The notes under the pieces are model-generated. The model was given only the letters and a program-made list of their open reading frames with translations, was not told where the DNA came from and made no database searches. A stretch of 17,575 nucleotides of DNA, taken from assembly GCA_008933525.1 (NCBI GenBank), contig WBUV01000015.1, forward strand, positions 1-17,575. The letters are read 5' to 3'. Position numbers and translations under genes: made by a program. Of this stretch, positions 8,343 to 16,419 are shown in pieces (within the stretch, counting starts at the first letter, position 1; each line of letters opens with the position of its first letter). This DNA is from Bacteroidales bacterium. Its GTDB lineage: Bacteria; Bacteroidota; Bacteroidia; Bacteroidales; Tenuifilaceae.

Positions 8343-9839
8343 ATGGCTTTGTTAATTACAGCAGTTTTATTCAATATCGCATCTCTACCACAGCAAAATC
8401 TGATTTATTGGATTATTGCTGCATTTTTCATATCTACCCTAATCCTTTTATATAGCCTAATAAATTACTCAAGCGCAAAAATTATAAGTAAGTTAGAACT
8501 GCTAATTTACCAAAGAACGGAGGAGTTGTTAAGAGAAAAGTCAAAAGCAGAAAACCTTCTTACTCGGGTTCTTCCTAGAGATGCCGCCGACGAGTTAAAA
8601 GAGCATGGAAAGGTTAATGCGCAGAAATTCAAGATGGTGACAGTTCTTTTTTCGGACATTCAAGGATTTACACAAATTACCGACGAGATTAAGGCCGAAG
8701 AATTGATTGACCAGCTAGACAGATTCTTCTACCGTTTCGATACTGTGGTTGAAAAGTACCACATAGAAAAAATCAAAACAATAGGCGATGCTTATATGTG
8801 CGCTGGAGGCATCCCCAAGAAGAATAGAACAAACCCCATCGAAGTTGTTGCGGCTGCGCTTGAAATGATGAATCATATGAAGGAAATTAATAACCAGCAC
8901 CAGCCCGGCGAAGAAATTTGGGAACTAAGAATTGGTATAGATACTGGTCCTGTTATTGCCGGAGTGGTTGGAAGAAATAAACTTTCGTACGACATATGGG
9001 GCGGAACAGTTAATACCGCAAGTCGAATGGAGTCGGCAGGTGTGCCGGGAAAAATAAATATATCGGAGAACACTTACATTTTAGTTAAAGATTTCTTCAA
9101 TTGCATTTACAGAGGTAAGATGCCGGTAAAAAACAAGGGCGATATTAAAATGTACTTTGTTGAAGGCATTGTGCCCAACCTTTCCGAAAACTTTGAGGGT
9201 TTCATTCCCAACGAGGATTTTAAAATTGAATTACAGCTTATCCGATTAGGCGATTTAGAGGAATTTGTTCTTGAAAAGTTAGAGGTTGGCCTTCCAAAAA
9301 ACCTTTATTACCATAACTTAAAACATACAGTGGATGTTTACACCCAAGTTGAGTTAATTGGTCGTTCGGAAGGCGTATCGAAAAAAGAATTGCTAATACT
9401 CAGAACCGCCGCTCTGCTTCATGACTCTGGACATCTTATCGATTATTCTACGCACGAAGAAATGGGTGTAAAACTAGCCCACGAAATCTTACCTGAGTAT
9501 GGTTACTCCCCAGAACAAATCGAAGAAGTCTCAAAACTTATAATGTCAACCAAGATGCCCCCCGAGCCCAAGAATCTGCTCGAGCAAATTATCTGCGATT
9601 CTGATCTGGATTACCTTGGACGAACAGACTTTATACCAGTTTCGAACATGCTTTACAAAGAACTGCACGAGCACGGTCATATAGCAACGCTACACGATTG
9701 GAACTTAATGCAGATTAAATTTATTGAGAAACATCAGTACTATACAAATACTGCCAGACGACTTCGTAACGTTAATAAGAATAATCAGCTTGAAAACATT
9801 AGAAAATGGATGACTGAAATTGAGAAAAATGAGATTTAA
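8343..9839 (+). CDS. Membrane class III adenylate cyclase fused to an HD phosphohydrolase domain
   Basis: Predicted to make cAMP from ATP at the inner membrane. N-terminal hydrophobic segment(s) (about 3-14, weak, and 20-42, strong) are followed by a short helical linker and the cyclase transducer-like segment LLTRVLPRDAADELKEHG (72-89). The catalytic domain (about 95-278) has metal aspartates D105 (FSDIQGFT) and D149 (KTIGDAYM), the adenine-selecting K145 and D217 (YDIWGG), and the transition-state N224 and R228 (NTASR), so adenylate rather than guanylate cyclase is predicted. Residues about 300-480 form an HD domain: YHNLKHTVDVYTQ (323-335), HD at 360-361 with H364 and H371, and CDSDLDYLGR (418-426). 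YHNxxHxxDV resembles the metal motif of class I cyclic-nucleotide phosphodiesterases, so cAMP hydrolysis by the same polypeptide is possible but unproven. An in-frame TAA lies directly before the ATG, so the start cannot be further upstream. Confidence 0.88.
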   Translation: MALLITAVLFNIASLPQQNLIYWIIAAFFISTLILLYSLINYSSAKIISKLELLIYQRTEELLREKSKAENLLTRVLPRDAADELKEHGKVNAQKFKMVTVLFSDIQGFTQITDEIKAEELIDQLDRFFYRFDTVVEKYHIEKIKTIGDAYMCAGGIPKKNRTNPIEVVAAALEMMNHMKEINNQHQPGEEIWELRIGIDTGPVIAGVVGRNKLSYDIWGGTVNTASRMESAGVPGKINISENTYILVKDFFNCIYRGKMPVKNKGDIKMYFVEGIVPNLSENFEGFIPNEDFKIELQLIRLGDLEEFVLEKLEVGLPKNLYYHNLKHTVDVYTQVELIGRSEGVSKKELLILRTAALLHDSGHLIDYSTHEEMGVKLAHEILPEYGYSPEQIEEVSKLIMSTKMPPEPKNLLEQIICDSDLDYLGRTDFIPVSNMLYKELHEHGHIATLHDWNLMQIKFIEKHQYYTNTARRLRNVNKNNQLENIRKWMTEIEKNEI

Positions 9840-9906
9840 TTAGCTTTTTATTGAGATTATTTTTAATTTTACTATATTTATCAGGTTTTTTATGTTCGCT
9901 TTTAAG

Positions 9907-9914
9907 TAATTTTG
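9907..9914 (+). promoter_or_regulatory. Candidate -7 box upstream of the second universal stress protein gene
   Basis: TAATTTTG matches the Bacteroidota -7 pattern TAnnTTTG, about 100 bases before the ATG at 10018. No clear TTTG lies 18-21 bases further upstream. It lies in the 178-base gap after the cyclase gene, where an independent promoter for the stress-protein/sensor pair would be expected. The remainder of the gap shows no other feature I can support. Confidence 0.3.
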
Positions 9915-10017
9915 ATTCAAATTGAGCTGTAAACTTCAAATCTTAACGATGTTTTATGCTCTGCTTTGTTTGAGTAAAGTTTGTTATTACAGTTGATAAA
10001 TAATAAATTTTCCGATT

Positions 10018-10857
10018 ATGGAAAGTCTTAAAAAGTTGGTTCTTATTCCCTGGGATTTCTCCGAAGGCGCTGAAAATGCCCTACAACATGCTATTCAATT
10101 AGCTGAAGCGGGTGGAAACGAAATAATGCTTCTACACTTTATCCCTCGCTCTGCTATTCAGGATTTTCTCACTCGCAAAGTAAACATTAAGGAGATAGAG
10201 GCTGCCAACAAGAAGTTTGAAGAAGTTGCTGAGGCAACTTTTCAAAAATATGGTGTTCGACCCCAAACATTAGTCCTTGAAGGGCATCCCAAAAGAATAA
10301 TTAGAGAATTGATAACCACAGCAAACGTTAACCTAATTGTAGCATATCACACCTACATGTACAAAGGTAAAAGTTACCGCCCATCAACTCTTCTTAAGGA
10401 TCTTATTTTCAAGGATATCACGCTGCCGTTTATAATCATTAATACTCCTCCAAAGCACACCCATTACATAGAAATTGTAATCCCTGTTGATTACGACAGA
10501 AAATTTAAAGAAGCAGTTCACTGGATTATTTACTTGGCAAAATACTATAAGTGTAATATCAATATCATAAAACCTTTCCTCACCGACGACGGCAAGAAGA
10601 AACAAATGGCCAACAATATTTACTTTACTAAAAAGATGCTCGATGGCGTTGGTATTGTTTATGGTATTAAAACTGCAAAAAAGAAGGGATCGTTTGAGGA
10701 TGAAGTATTCAAGTTTGGAAAAATTATTGAATCGGATTTAATCCTCATAATGACCGACAAGTACGATTATTTTGTTGATGCAAAACGTGAAAAATCACTA
10801 GAAATCCCTGTAATGTGCGTTAATCCAAGGGTGAAAAAATATCAAAGCTTCAACTAA
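10018..10857 (+). CDS. Tandem-domain universal stress protein (UspA family), degenerate nucleotide site
   Basis: A 279-residue soluble protein with two Usp domains (about 6-142 and 151-271). Domain 1 opens with LVLIPWDFSEGAENALQHA (D13), closely like the paralogue at 7338-8135 (LVPTDFSKVAEYALQHA), and both proteins end their second domain with PVM[SC]VNPR. Where Usp domain 1 should carry the phosphate-binding glycine loop (G-2x-G), this protein reads LIVAYHTYMYKG (106-117), and domain 2 has LILIMTDK; the G-2x-G-9x-G[ST] signature is missing in both. Binding of ATP in the usual way is therefore unlikely. It starts 178 bases after the cyclase and ends 17 bases before the membrane sensor, so co-transcription with the sensor is likely. 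A regulatory role in the response sensed by these neighbours is inference. Confidence 0.85.
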   Translation: MESLKKLVLIPWDFSEGAENALQHAIQLAEAGGNEIMLLHFIPRSAIQDFLTRKVNIKEIEAANKKFEEVAEATFQKYGVRPQTLVLEGHPKRIIRELITTANVNLIVAYHTYMYKGKSYRPSTLLKDLIFKDITLPFIIINTPPKHTHYIEIVIPVDYDRKFKEAVHWIIYLAKYYKCNINIIKPFLTDDGKKKQMANNIYFTKKMLDGVGIVYGIKTAKKKGSFEDEVFKFGKIIESDLILIMTDKYDYFVDAKREKSLEIPVMCVNPRVKKYQSFN

Positions 10858-10874
10858 CCCATATCTCCTTATTT

Positions 10875-13694
10875 ATGGACATAAATTTGAAGTTTCAGCA
10901 TATTCGAAATCGAATAATTGGAAAGTTGTCACTTCAACAAAAGATATTAATCCTATTTGTTGGGGCATCTGTTTTCATTCTTCTCTTAACCGTTTTTTAT
11001 ATTGGAGCAAGAGTTAAAAAGAATTCTGTGGAAAACGCTCACGTGCAAATGGGCGTTACAGCCGACAAGCATGCCGAAAAAGTTAAAGCTCTGCTTGAAA
11101 AAGAACTTCATATTACAAGAACACTATCAAGCGCAATCCTTAATCACAAGAAACTTCCCAAGGAAAAAATATTCGACATTTACACCAATATATACAAAGA
11201 TGTATTAAGCAAAAATCCCGATGTAATTGCAGTATGGGATAGCTGGGAGTTAAAATATCTGGATTCGACATATCAAAAAGACTTTGGACGATACAAAATT
11301 AATGTATGGCGAGAGTCTGGATCGATAAAAAGTAAGGTTGACCTTGCAAGCATTAATGGTGATCCCCCTCAGTATGCCAAAATTAAAAAGGAGAAGAACG
11401 AAAGCCTTGAGGAACCATACTTCGACACCTACGATAATGATCCCAACAAAAAAATTTTAATGACGAGTTTGATTGTCCCAAACATCCTTGACAATAAACT
11501 TGTTGGATTCGTAGGAGTAGACATTCCGTTAACCCATTACCACGAAATTTTCAAGCAGATAAAGCCTTACGATGGTAGTTACGCCTTCCTACTATCTAGT
11601 ACACTAAAATATGTAGCAAATCCAGATAAAGACCTAATTGGAGAAAATGCATTAAATGAGTACGAAGATGTTTTTCTTCGAAATGGTGCTTTGGAAAAAA
11701 TAAGCAATGGTAATCCCGCATTTTTCGAAGATGAAGATATAAATGGTGTTGAATCATACTTTATAATACGTCCAATTGTAGTTGGGAATTGCACTCAACG
11801 GTGGTCTATGGCTATTGTAGTTCCCAAGCAGATAATTATAAGTGAATCTGTCGCAATATTCTGGAGAACCATTTTTATTGGCTTACTTGGAGTTTTAGTG
11901 TTTGCCACATTTATATACTTTGCCTCAAAGAAGTATGTTGTAAATCCTATCTTAACAATTATTTCCACCCTTGAGAGGCTCTCCCTTGGTCATGTCAATG
12001 ATGATATGATTTCGACCAACGAAGAAAAGGATGAAATTGGCAACATGGTGAACTATTTAAACAAAACAGTTGAAGGATTATCGCACAAAACAAGATTTGC
12101 CGAAGAAATTGGTCAGGGAAATTACAATGCAAAACTAGATTTACTAAGTGATGAGGATACTCTTGGCAAATCGCTCATAGCAATGGGAAACAACCTCCGA
12201 ACAGCCCAAGAGGAAGAAACAAGACGAAAAATTGAAGACAAAAAACGCCAATGGATCAACGAAGGACTTGCGAAATTCGGAGATATTCTACGTCAGGACA
12301 ATAATAATATTGAAAGGCTTTCGGCCAATATCATCAAGAACTTAATAAACTACCTTAACGCAAATCAGGGTGGTCTGTTTATCTTCAACGATGACGATCC
12401 ACAGAACCCATTCTTTGATTTACTTGCAGCTTACGCCTATAACCGTCAAAAGTTTATCACAAAACACATTCTGTTGGGTGAAGGTTTGATTGGCACTTGT
12501 GCGCTAGAGAAACAAACAATTCACCTTAAAAACATACCCGATGACTACATAACTATTTCATCGGGACTTGGAGAGGCAAAGCCAAGGAATCTGATTATTG
12601 TTCCGCTGAAAATTGAGGAAAATGTTTTAGGAGTCGTTGAATTAGCATCGTTTGAAAATTTTGAGGACTACCATATCGACTTTATTGAAAAGGTAGCACA
12701 AAGCATTGCGCAAACTTTAACCTCTGTTAGAACTAATATTAGAACGGCTGAGCTGCTTGAGAGAACTCAACAACAAGCCGAAGAGATGAAAGCCCAAGAG
12801 GAAGAGGTTCGCCAAAACCTTGAAGAGCTTGCTACAATAAAAGAGGAGCTCGAGAAACGGAACGACGAATTTTTCGAAAATCAAAAGAGTTTGGAGTGGG
12901 AAAAAACACTGTTAGACTCCTTGCTAAACTATTTACCAGACAAAATTTACTTCAAAGATCTTAAGAGCCAATTCATTAAGGTAAGTAAATCGACCCTTCG
13001 ATTCTTCGGTCTTGAACAACAGGAAGAACTAATTGGAAAATCGGATTTTGATTTCTTCGACGATGAGCATGCTAGACCGGCCTACGAGGATGAGCAAAGG
13101 ATTATTAGAACCGATACTCCCGCTATTGGAATAGTTGAGAAGGAAACTTTGTCCGACGGAAGAGTTACTTGGGCCGAAACCTCAAAAATGCCTCTTAAAA
13201 CTGAATCGGGCGAGATTATTGGGACTTTTGGAATTACAAGGGATATCACTCAATCCAAACTCATGGAGGAGGAAATATCCATTAAAGCAGAGGATGCTAA
13301 TGGTTTCCAAAAAGAACTTGTTAAAAAAAGCAAGGAGATGGAAAATCTTTACGAGGCAATTAGCAACTCTACCTATTTAATTGAATACAATACCGAGGGT
13401 TATGTTACCAACATAAACAAAGAATACCTAAACTTACTCGAAATGAATTTCGATGAGGTTGTTGGCAAACATCACTCCTACCAAATGGATTTTACGGAGG
13501 AACAACGAAAAAACTATAAACTTTTCTGGGAAGAACTAAACAGCGGAATTGCTAAGAAGGAAACTCACAAGTTCACCGTTAATGACAAAACATACTTGTT
13601 TTTTGAGACCTACACCCCGCTGAAGAATGAGTATGGCGCGGTTTATAAAATAATTAAGATTGGCGTAAACGTAAGCCACCTGTTAAAAGAATAA
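10875..13694 (+). CDS. Membrane sensor with dCache, HAMP, GAF and two PAS domains, no output domain
   Basis: A 939-residue inner-membrane protein. Layout: cytoplasmic start 1-22; TM1 about 23-43; periplasmic sensor about 45-320 of the double-Cache type (features include DVIAVWDSWELKYLD at 116-130 and LVGFVGVDIPL at 209-219); TM2 about 327-350; HAMP about 351-404 with P358; a second HAMP-like segment 408-448 (EEIGQGNYNAKL, then LGKSLIAMGNNL); GAF about 465-620; coiled coil 620-680 rich in Q and E; PAS 680-795 (ends ITRDITQSK); short coil; PAS about 825-935. The chain stops right after the last PAS (NVSHLLKE). I see no histidine-kinase H-box or ATPase, receiver, GGDEF/EAL, PP2C, cyclase or chemoreceptor signalling domain. 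The next 52 bases contain a hairpin and T-run rather than a missing exten­sion. It probably signals through a partner protein. It follows the Usp gene by 17 bases. Confidence 0.85.
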   Translation: MDINLKFQHIRNRIIGKLSLQQKILILFVGASVFILLLTVFYIGARVKKNSVENAHVQMGVTADKHAEKVKALLEKELHITRTLSSAILNHKKLPKEKIFDIYTNIYKDVLSKNPDVIAVWDSWELKYLDSTYQKDFGRYKINVWRESGSIKSKVDLASINGDPPQYAKIKKEKNESLEEPYFDTYDNDPNKKILMTSLIVPNILDNKLVGFVGVDIPLTHYHEIFKQIKPYDGSYAFLLSSTLKYVANPDKDLIGENALNEYEDVFLRNGALEKISNGNPAFFEDEDINGVESYFIIRPIVVGNCTQRWSMAIVVPKQIIISESVAIFWRTIFIGLLGVLVFATFIYFASKKYVVNPILTIISTLERLSLGHVNDDMISTNEEKDEIGNMVNYLNKTVEGLSHKTRFAEEIGQGNYNAKLDLLSDEDTLGKSLIAMGNNLRTAQEEETRRKIEDKKRQWINEGLAKFGDILRQDNNNIERLSANIIKNLINYLNANQGGLFIFNDDDPQNPFFDLLAAYAYNRQKFITKHILLGEGLIGTCALEKQTIHLKNIPDDYITISSGLGEAKPRNLIIVPLKIEENVLGVVELASFENFEDYHIDFIEKVAQSIAQTLTSVRTNIRTAELLERTQQQAEEMKAQEEEVRQNLEELATIKEELEKRNDEFFENQKSLEWEKTLLDSLLNYLPDKIYFKDLKSQFIKVSKSTLRFFGLEQQEELIGKSDFDFFDDEHARPAYEDEQRIIRTDTPAIGIVEKETLSDGRVTWAETSKMPLKTESGEIIGTFGITRDITQSKLMEEEISIKAEDANGFQKELVKKSKEMENLYEAISNSTYLIEYNTEGYVTNINKEYLNLLEMNFDEVVGKHHSYQMDFTEEQRKNYKLFWEELNSGIAKKETHKFTVNDKTYLFFETYTPLKNEYGAVYKIIKIGVNVSHLLKE

Positions 13695-13714
13695 TAATTC
13701 TACAAATAATTGGG

Positions 13715-13740
13715 CTCAGGAAACTGAGACTAAATTTTTT
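13715..13740 (+). terminator. Candidate weak intrinsic terminator between the sensor gene and dgt
   Basis: CTCAG-GAAA-CTGAG (13715-13728) is a perfect five-pair stem closed by a GNRA-type tetraloop, followed by a short spacer and six Ts (13735-13740). It lies 20 bases after the sensor stop and its T-run ends six bases before the dgt ATG. The stem is short and the spacer between stem and T-run is six bases, so termination may be partial; it could instead affect dgt translation. Confidence 0.4.
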
Positions 13741-13746
13741 AAAATT

Positions 13747-15066
13747 ATGATTTGGAAACAATTACTCAACTCAAATAGGTATGGATCCGATATATCCACA
13801 AACAAATCGACGGATCTTACTCGAACTGATTTCCAGCGCGACTACGATCGAATAATTTTTTCGTCGCCATTTAGAAGACTTCAGAACAAAACGCAGGTTT
13901 TCCCTTTACCTGGAGGAATATTTGTACATAACCGGCTTACTCACAGCCTCGAAGTTTCGAGCGTTGGCCGTTCGCTTGGGAATAATGTTCTAACCTTGCT
14001 CTACAGTTCCTTTAGCAGGGAGGAAAAGCAAATTGTAAGCCAATTACCTACAGTAATATCGGCAGCATGCTTAGCCCACGATTTAGGAAATCCTCCTTTT
14101 GGTCATAGTGGAGAGGAAGCTATTCGGAAGTATTTTACTGATAACGAGTTGTTCTATAAAGATCGATTCGACGGTTGGGAGTGGAGCGACTTAGTTCGCT
14201 TCGAGGGAAATGCCAACGCGCTCCGATTACTAACTCATCAATTCAACGGACGACGCGTTGGTGGCTATCGCCTTAGCTACGCTGTTTTAGCATCGATTCT
14301 TAAATACCCCTACTCATCGCTAACAAACAAAAAAAAGTATGGGTACTTTAAAGCCGAATCGGATGTGTTTAGCAGTATTGCCACTACTACAGGCCTAGTT
14401 CACGATGAATCAGGTGAATTCTGTCGCCATCCATTAGTGTACCTTGTTGAGGCAGCCGATGATATTTGCTACCAAATAATGGACATTGAGGATGCACACA
14501 AACTCGGAATCCTTTCAAATCAGCAAACCATAGAGCTCTACACAAACTTTTTCGATGAGGATAGCGATAGAGTAAAAAATAACATTCAAGAAACATTGTC
14601 GGAAGTAACCGATCCTAACGAGCAGGTTGCTTACTTGCGGGCTATTGTAATTAGCAAACTTGTTGAAAAATGTTCCGAAATATTTGTAACGAACTATAAA
14701 TCTATAATGGACGGAGAGAGGGTTTCTCCACTAATCGACTCCTTAACTGGCGCTCCCAGCCGTGCAATGGAAACAATAAAGCAAGTTGCTGTAAGCAAAG
14801 TTTACAATCATCGGAAAGTGGTAGAGATTGAAATTGCAGGTTACCAAATAATAAGTTCTCTGCTTAGTATTTTCTGTCAAGCAATTCTTAACCCAAAAAC
14901 TGGACACTCGAAAAAAGTAATTCAACTAATACCCGAACAATTCATTTCAACTGGGTCCGATTATGAAAAAGTCCTTTCAATACTGGATTTCGTTTCGGGA
15001 ATGACTGATATTTATGCTCTGGAAACCTACCGTTTAATTAAAGGAATAAACCTCCCAACGCTTTAA
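13747..15066 (+). CDS. dgt: dGTP triphosphohydrolase (dGTPase)
   Basis: HD-superfamily enzyme that cleaves dGTP to deoxyguanosine and tripolyphosphate, limiting dNTP pools. The 439-residue protein has the family's start (D-x-x-R-I-x-x-S-x-x-F-R-R-L at 34-45, then KTQVFPLP), HNRLTHSLEVSSVGR at 61-75 (H66), CLAHDLGNPPFGHSGEEAI at 108-126 (H111, D112, H120), RFEGNANALR at 151-160, and EAADDICYQ at 245-253, which supplies the last metal aspartate. All metal ligands are present, so it should be active; activity on other dNTPs cannot be excluded in this family. The MutS-like gene starts six bases after its stop, so they are almost certainly co-transcribed. The other-strand nucleotide enzymes in the window (RdgB, deoxynucleoside kinase) fit the same theme but are separate units. 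Confidence 0.93.
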   Translation: MIWKQLLNSNRYGSDISTNKSTDLTRTDFQRDYDRIIFSSPFRRLQNKTQVFPLPGGIFVHNRLTHSLEVSSVGRSLGNNVLTLLYSSFSREEKQIVSQLPTVISAACLAHDLGNPPFGHSGEEAIRKYFTDNELFYKDRFDGWEWSDLVRFEGNANALRLLTHQFNGRRVGGYRLSYAVLASILKYPYSSLTNKKKYGYFKAESDVFSSIATTTGLVHDESGEFCRHPLVYLVEAADDICYQIMDIEDAHKLGILSNQQTIELYTNFFDEDSDRVKNNIQETLSEVTDPNEQVAYLRAIVISKLVEKCSEIFVTNYKSIMDGERVSPLIDSLTGAPSRAMETIKQVAVSKVYNHRKVVEIEIAGYQIISSLLSIFCQAILNPKTGHSKKVIQLIPEQFISTGSDYEKVLSILDFVSGMTDIYALETYRLIKGINLPTL

Positions 15067-15072
15067 AAAAGA

Positions 15073-16404
15073 ATGAAATTTGTAATTGACAAGCAAACAA
15101 TTAACGACTTAGATATTTTCGATCGGACTAAGGGCGAAAAGTCAGTGATCTCATTATTTAAACACACCATATCAAAAGGAGGTGAAGAAAAATTAAAAGA
15201 TTTTTTTAATTACCCCATAAACGATATTACGACACTTAAGAAACGAGTAGAAATTATAAAGTTCTTTGAACTAAACACAAACTTCATTGAAATAGACAGA
15301 ATCCAACTCGACCTAGTTGAGTACTACCTAGTACAGGACAAGAAACCGACAAGACTCTCGGTTCCAGACATAGTCCGAAAATCAATAGATAGTTGGATTA
15401 AACCCAGCAATAAATCGTACATTATTTCAAGAGGAACACATTACCTAGTCGATATTCTGAACAATTTATATGAATTTGCTATAGGTATCGATATAAATAC
15501 TTCGCCAAAACAATTACTTCACTACAGAGCCGAAATTATTAATGCAATAAGTAACTCAGAGTTGAAGTTTGCACTGTCGGTAAAAAACAGAAAATTGGGA
15601 TTCATTGAGAAAGGCAAGCTCGACTATTACTTCCGGTATTCTCACCTAGGAATTATTAAATCATTACTCGATATAATATACGAAATAGATGTATACAGAT
15701 CGGTTTCATTAACAACTCAAAAGTACGGATTCACATATCCAACCTATGTTTCGGAGAGTGTTTGTGTTGAAATAAAGGGGTTATTTCATCCATTTCTAGA
15801 AAAACCGACGTTAAACGACTTTTCCCTTGTTCAGGATAAAAACTTAGCATTTATTACAGGCCCAAATTCTGCTGGAAAATCAACCTATCTAAAGTCGTTA
15901 GGTATTGCTGTTTTCTTGGCGCACATAGGTTTTCCTGTTCCCGCAAAAGGCATGAAAACCTTTGTGTTTAATGGTATGCTATCGAGTATAAATTTATCCG
16001 ACAACTTAGGAAAAGGCTATAGCCATTTCTATAGCGAAGTTCTGAGGGTGAAGCAGGCCGCAGAACAAATTAATAGAATCAAAAACACGGTGATTATTTT
16101 CGACGAATTGTTCCGGGGAACCAATGTAAAGGATGCATTTGAAGCAACTACATCGGTTATTGATGCCTTTTCAAAAAACAAAACTAGCCTATTTGCCATA
16201 TCAACTCATATAATTGAAGCAGCCGAAAAACTCACCGACAATAAGAGTATTGATTTTTTGCATTTTGAGATAACTATAAACAACAGAGAGCCTGAATACA
16301 CCTATACATTAAAGAATGGTATTACTAATGAAAGGATAGGTATGTATATCCTCGAGAAAGAAAAGGTAATTGAAACAATAGAGCAATCAATAAGCAGTAA
16401 CTAA
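15073..16404 (+). CDS. MutS-related ATPase lacking the mismatch-recognition domain
   Basis: A 443-residue member of the MutS superfamily, about half the length of MutS itself. It starts directly with a core/lever-like helical region (about 10-220; SLFKHTISKGGEEKLKDFF at 27-45 matches the start of MutS domain III) and ends with the ABC-type ATPase (about 225-440). ATPase motifs: Walker A GPNSAGKST at 263-271, a signature-like GYSHFYSE at 315-322, Walker B VIIFDELFRGTN at 340-351 (MutS normally DEIGRGT), and the H-loop STHI with H379. The N-terminal mismatch-binding domain with its Phe-x-Glu, the connector domain, and the C-terminal MutL-related helix-turn-helix are not evident. There is no Smr domain or membrane segment. 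DNA binding through the clamp/lever part remains possible; classical mismatch repair is not predicted. Tight coupling to dgt (six-base gap) suggests a joint role, but function is unknown. Confidence 0.87.
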   Translation: MKFVIDKQTINDLDIFDRTKGEKSVISLFKHTISKGGEEKLKDFFNYPINDITTLKKRVEIIKFFELNTNFIEIDRIQLDLVEYYLVQDKKPTRLSVPDIVRKSIDSWIKPSNKSYIISRGTHYLVDILNNLYEFAIGIDINTSPKQLLHYRAEIINAISNSELKFALSVKNRKLGFIEKGKLDYYFRYSHLGIIKSLLDIIYEIDVYRSVSLTTQKYGFTYPTYVSESVCVEIKGLFHPFLEKPTLNDFSLVQDKNLAFITGPNSAGKSTYLKSLGIAVFLAHIGFPVPAKGMKTFVFNGMLSSINLSDNLGKGYSHFYSEVLRVKQAAEQINRIKNTVIIFDELFRGTNVKDAFEATTSVIDAFSKNKTSLFAISTHIIEAAEKLTDNKSIDFLHFEITINNREPEYTYTLKNGITNERIGMYILEKEKVIETIEQSISSN

Positions 16405-16419
16405 TAATAGTTATCCTAT

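Noticed and set aside
13747..16404. Anti-phage defence island reading of the dGTPase/MutS-like pair
   Set aside because: dGTPases can restrict phages, but this one has the ordinary housekeeping architecture, the surrounding genes are core genes, and there are no mobile-element or recombinase signs in the window.
16398..16413. TAACT/AGTTA hairpin between the convergent MutS-like and prenyl synthase genes
   Set aside because: Five mostly A-T pairs without a T-run on either strand; not enough for a bidirectional terminator.
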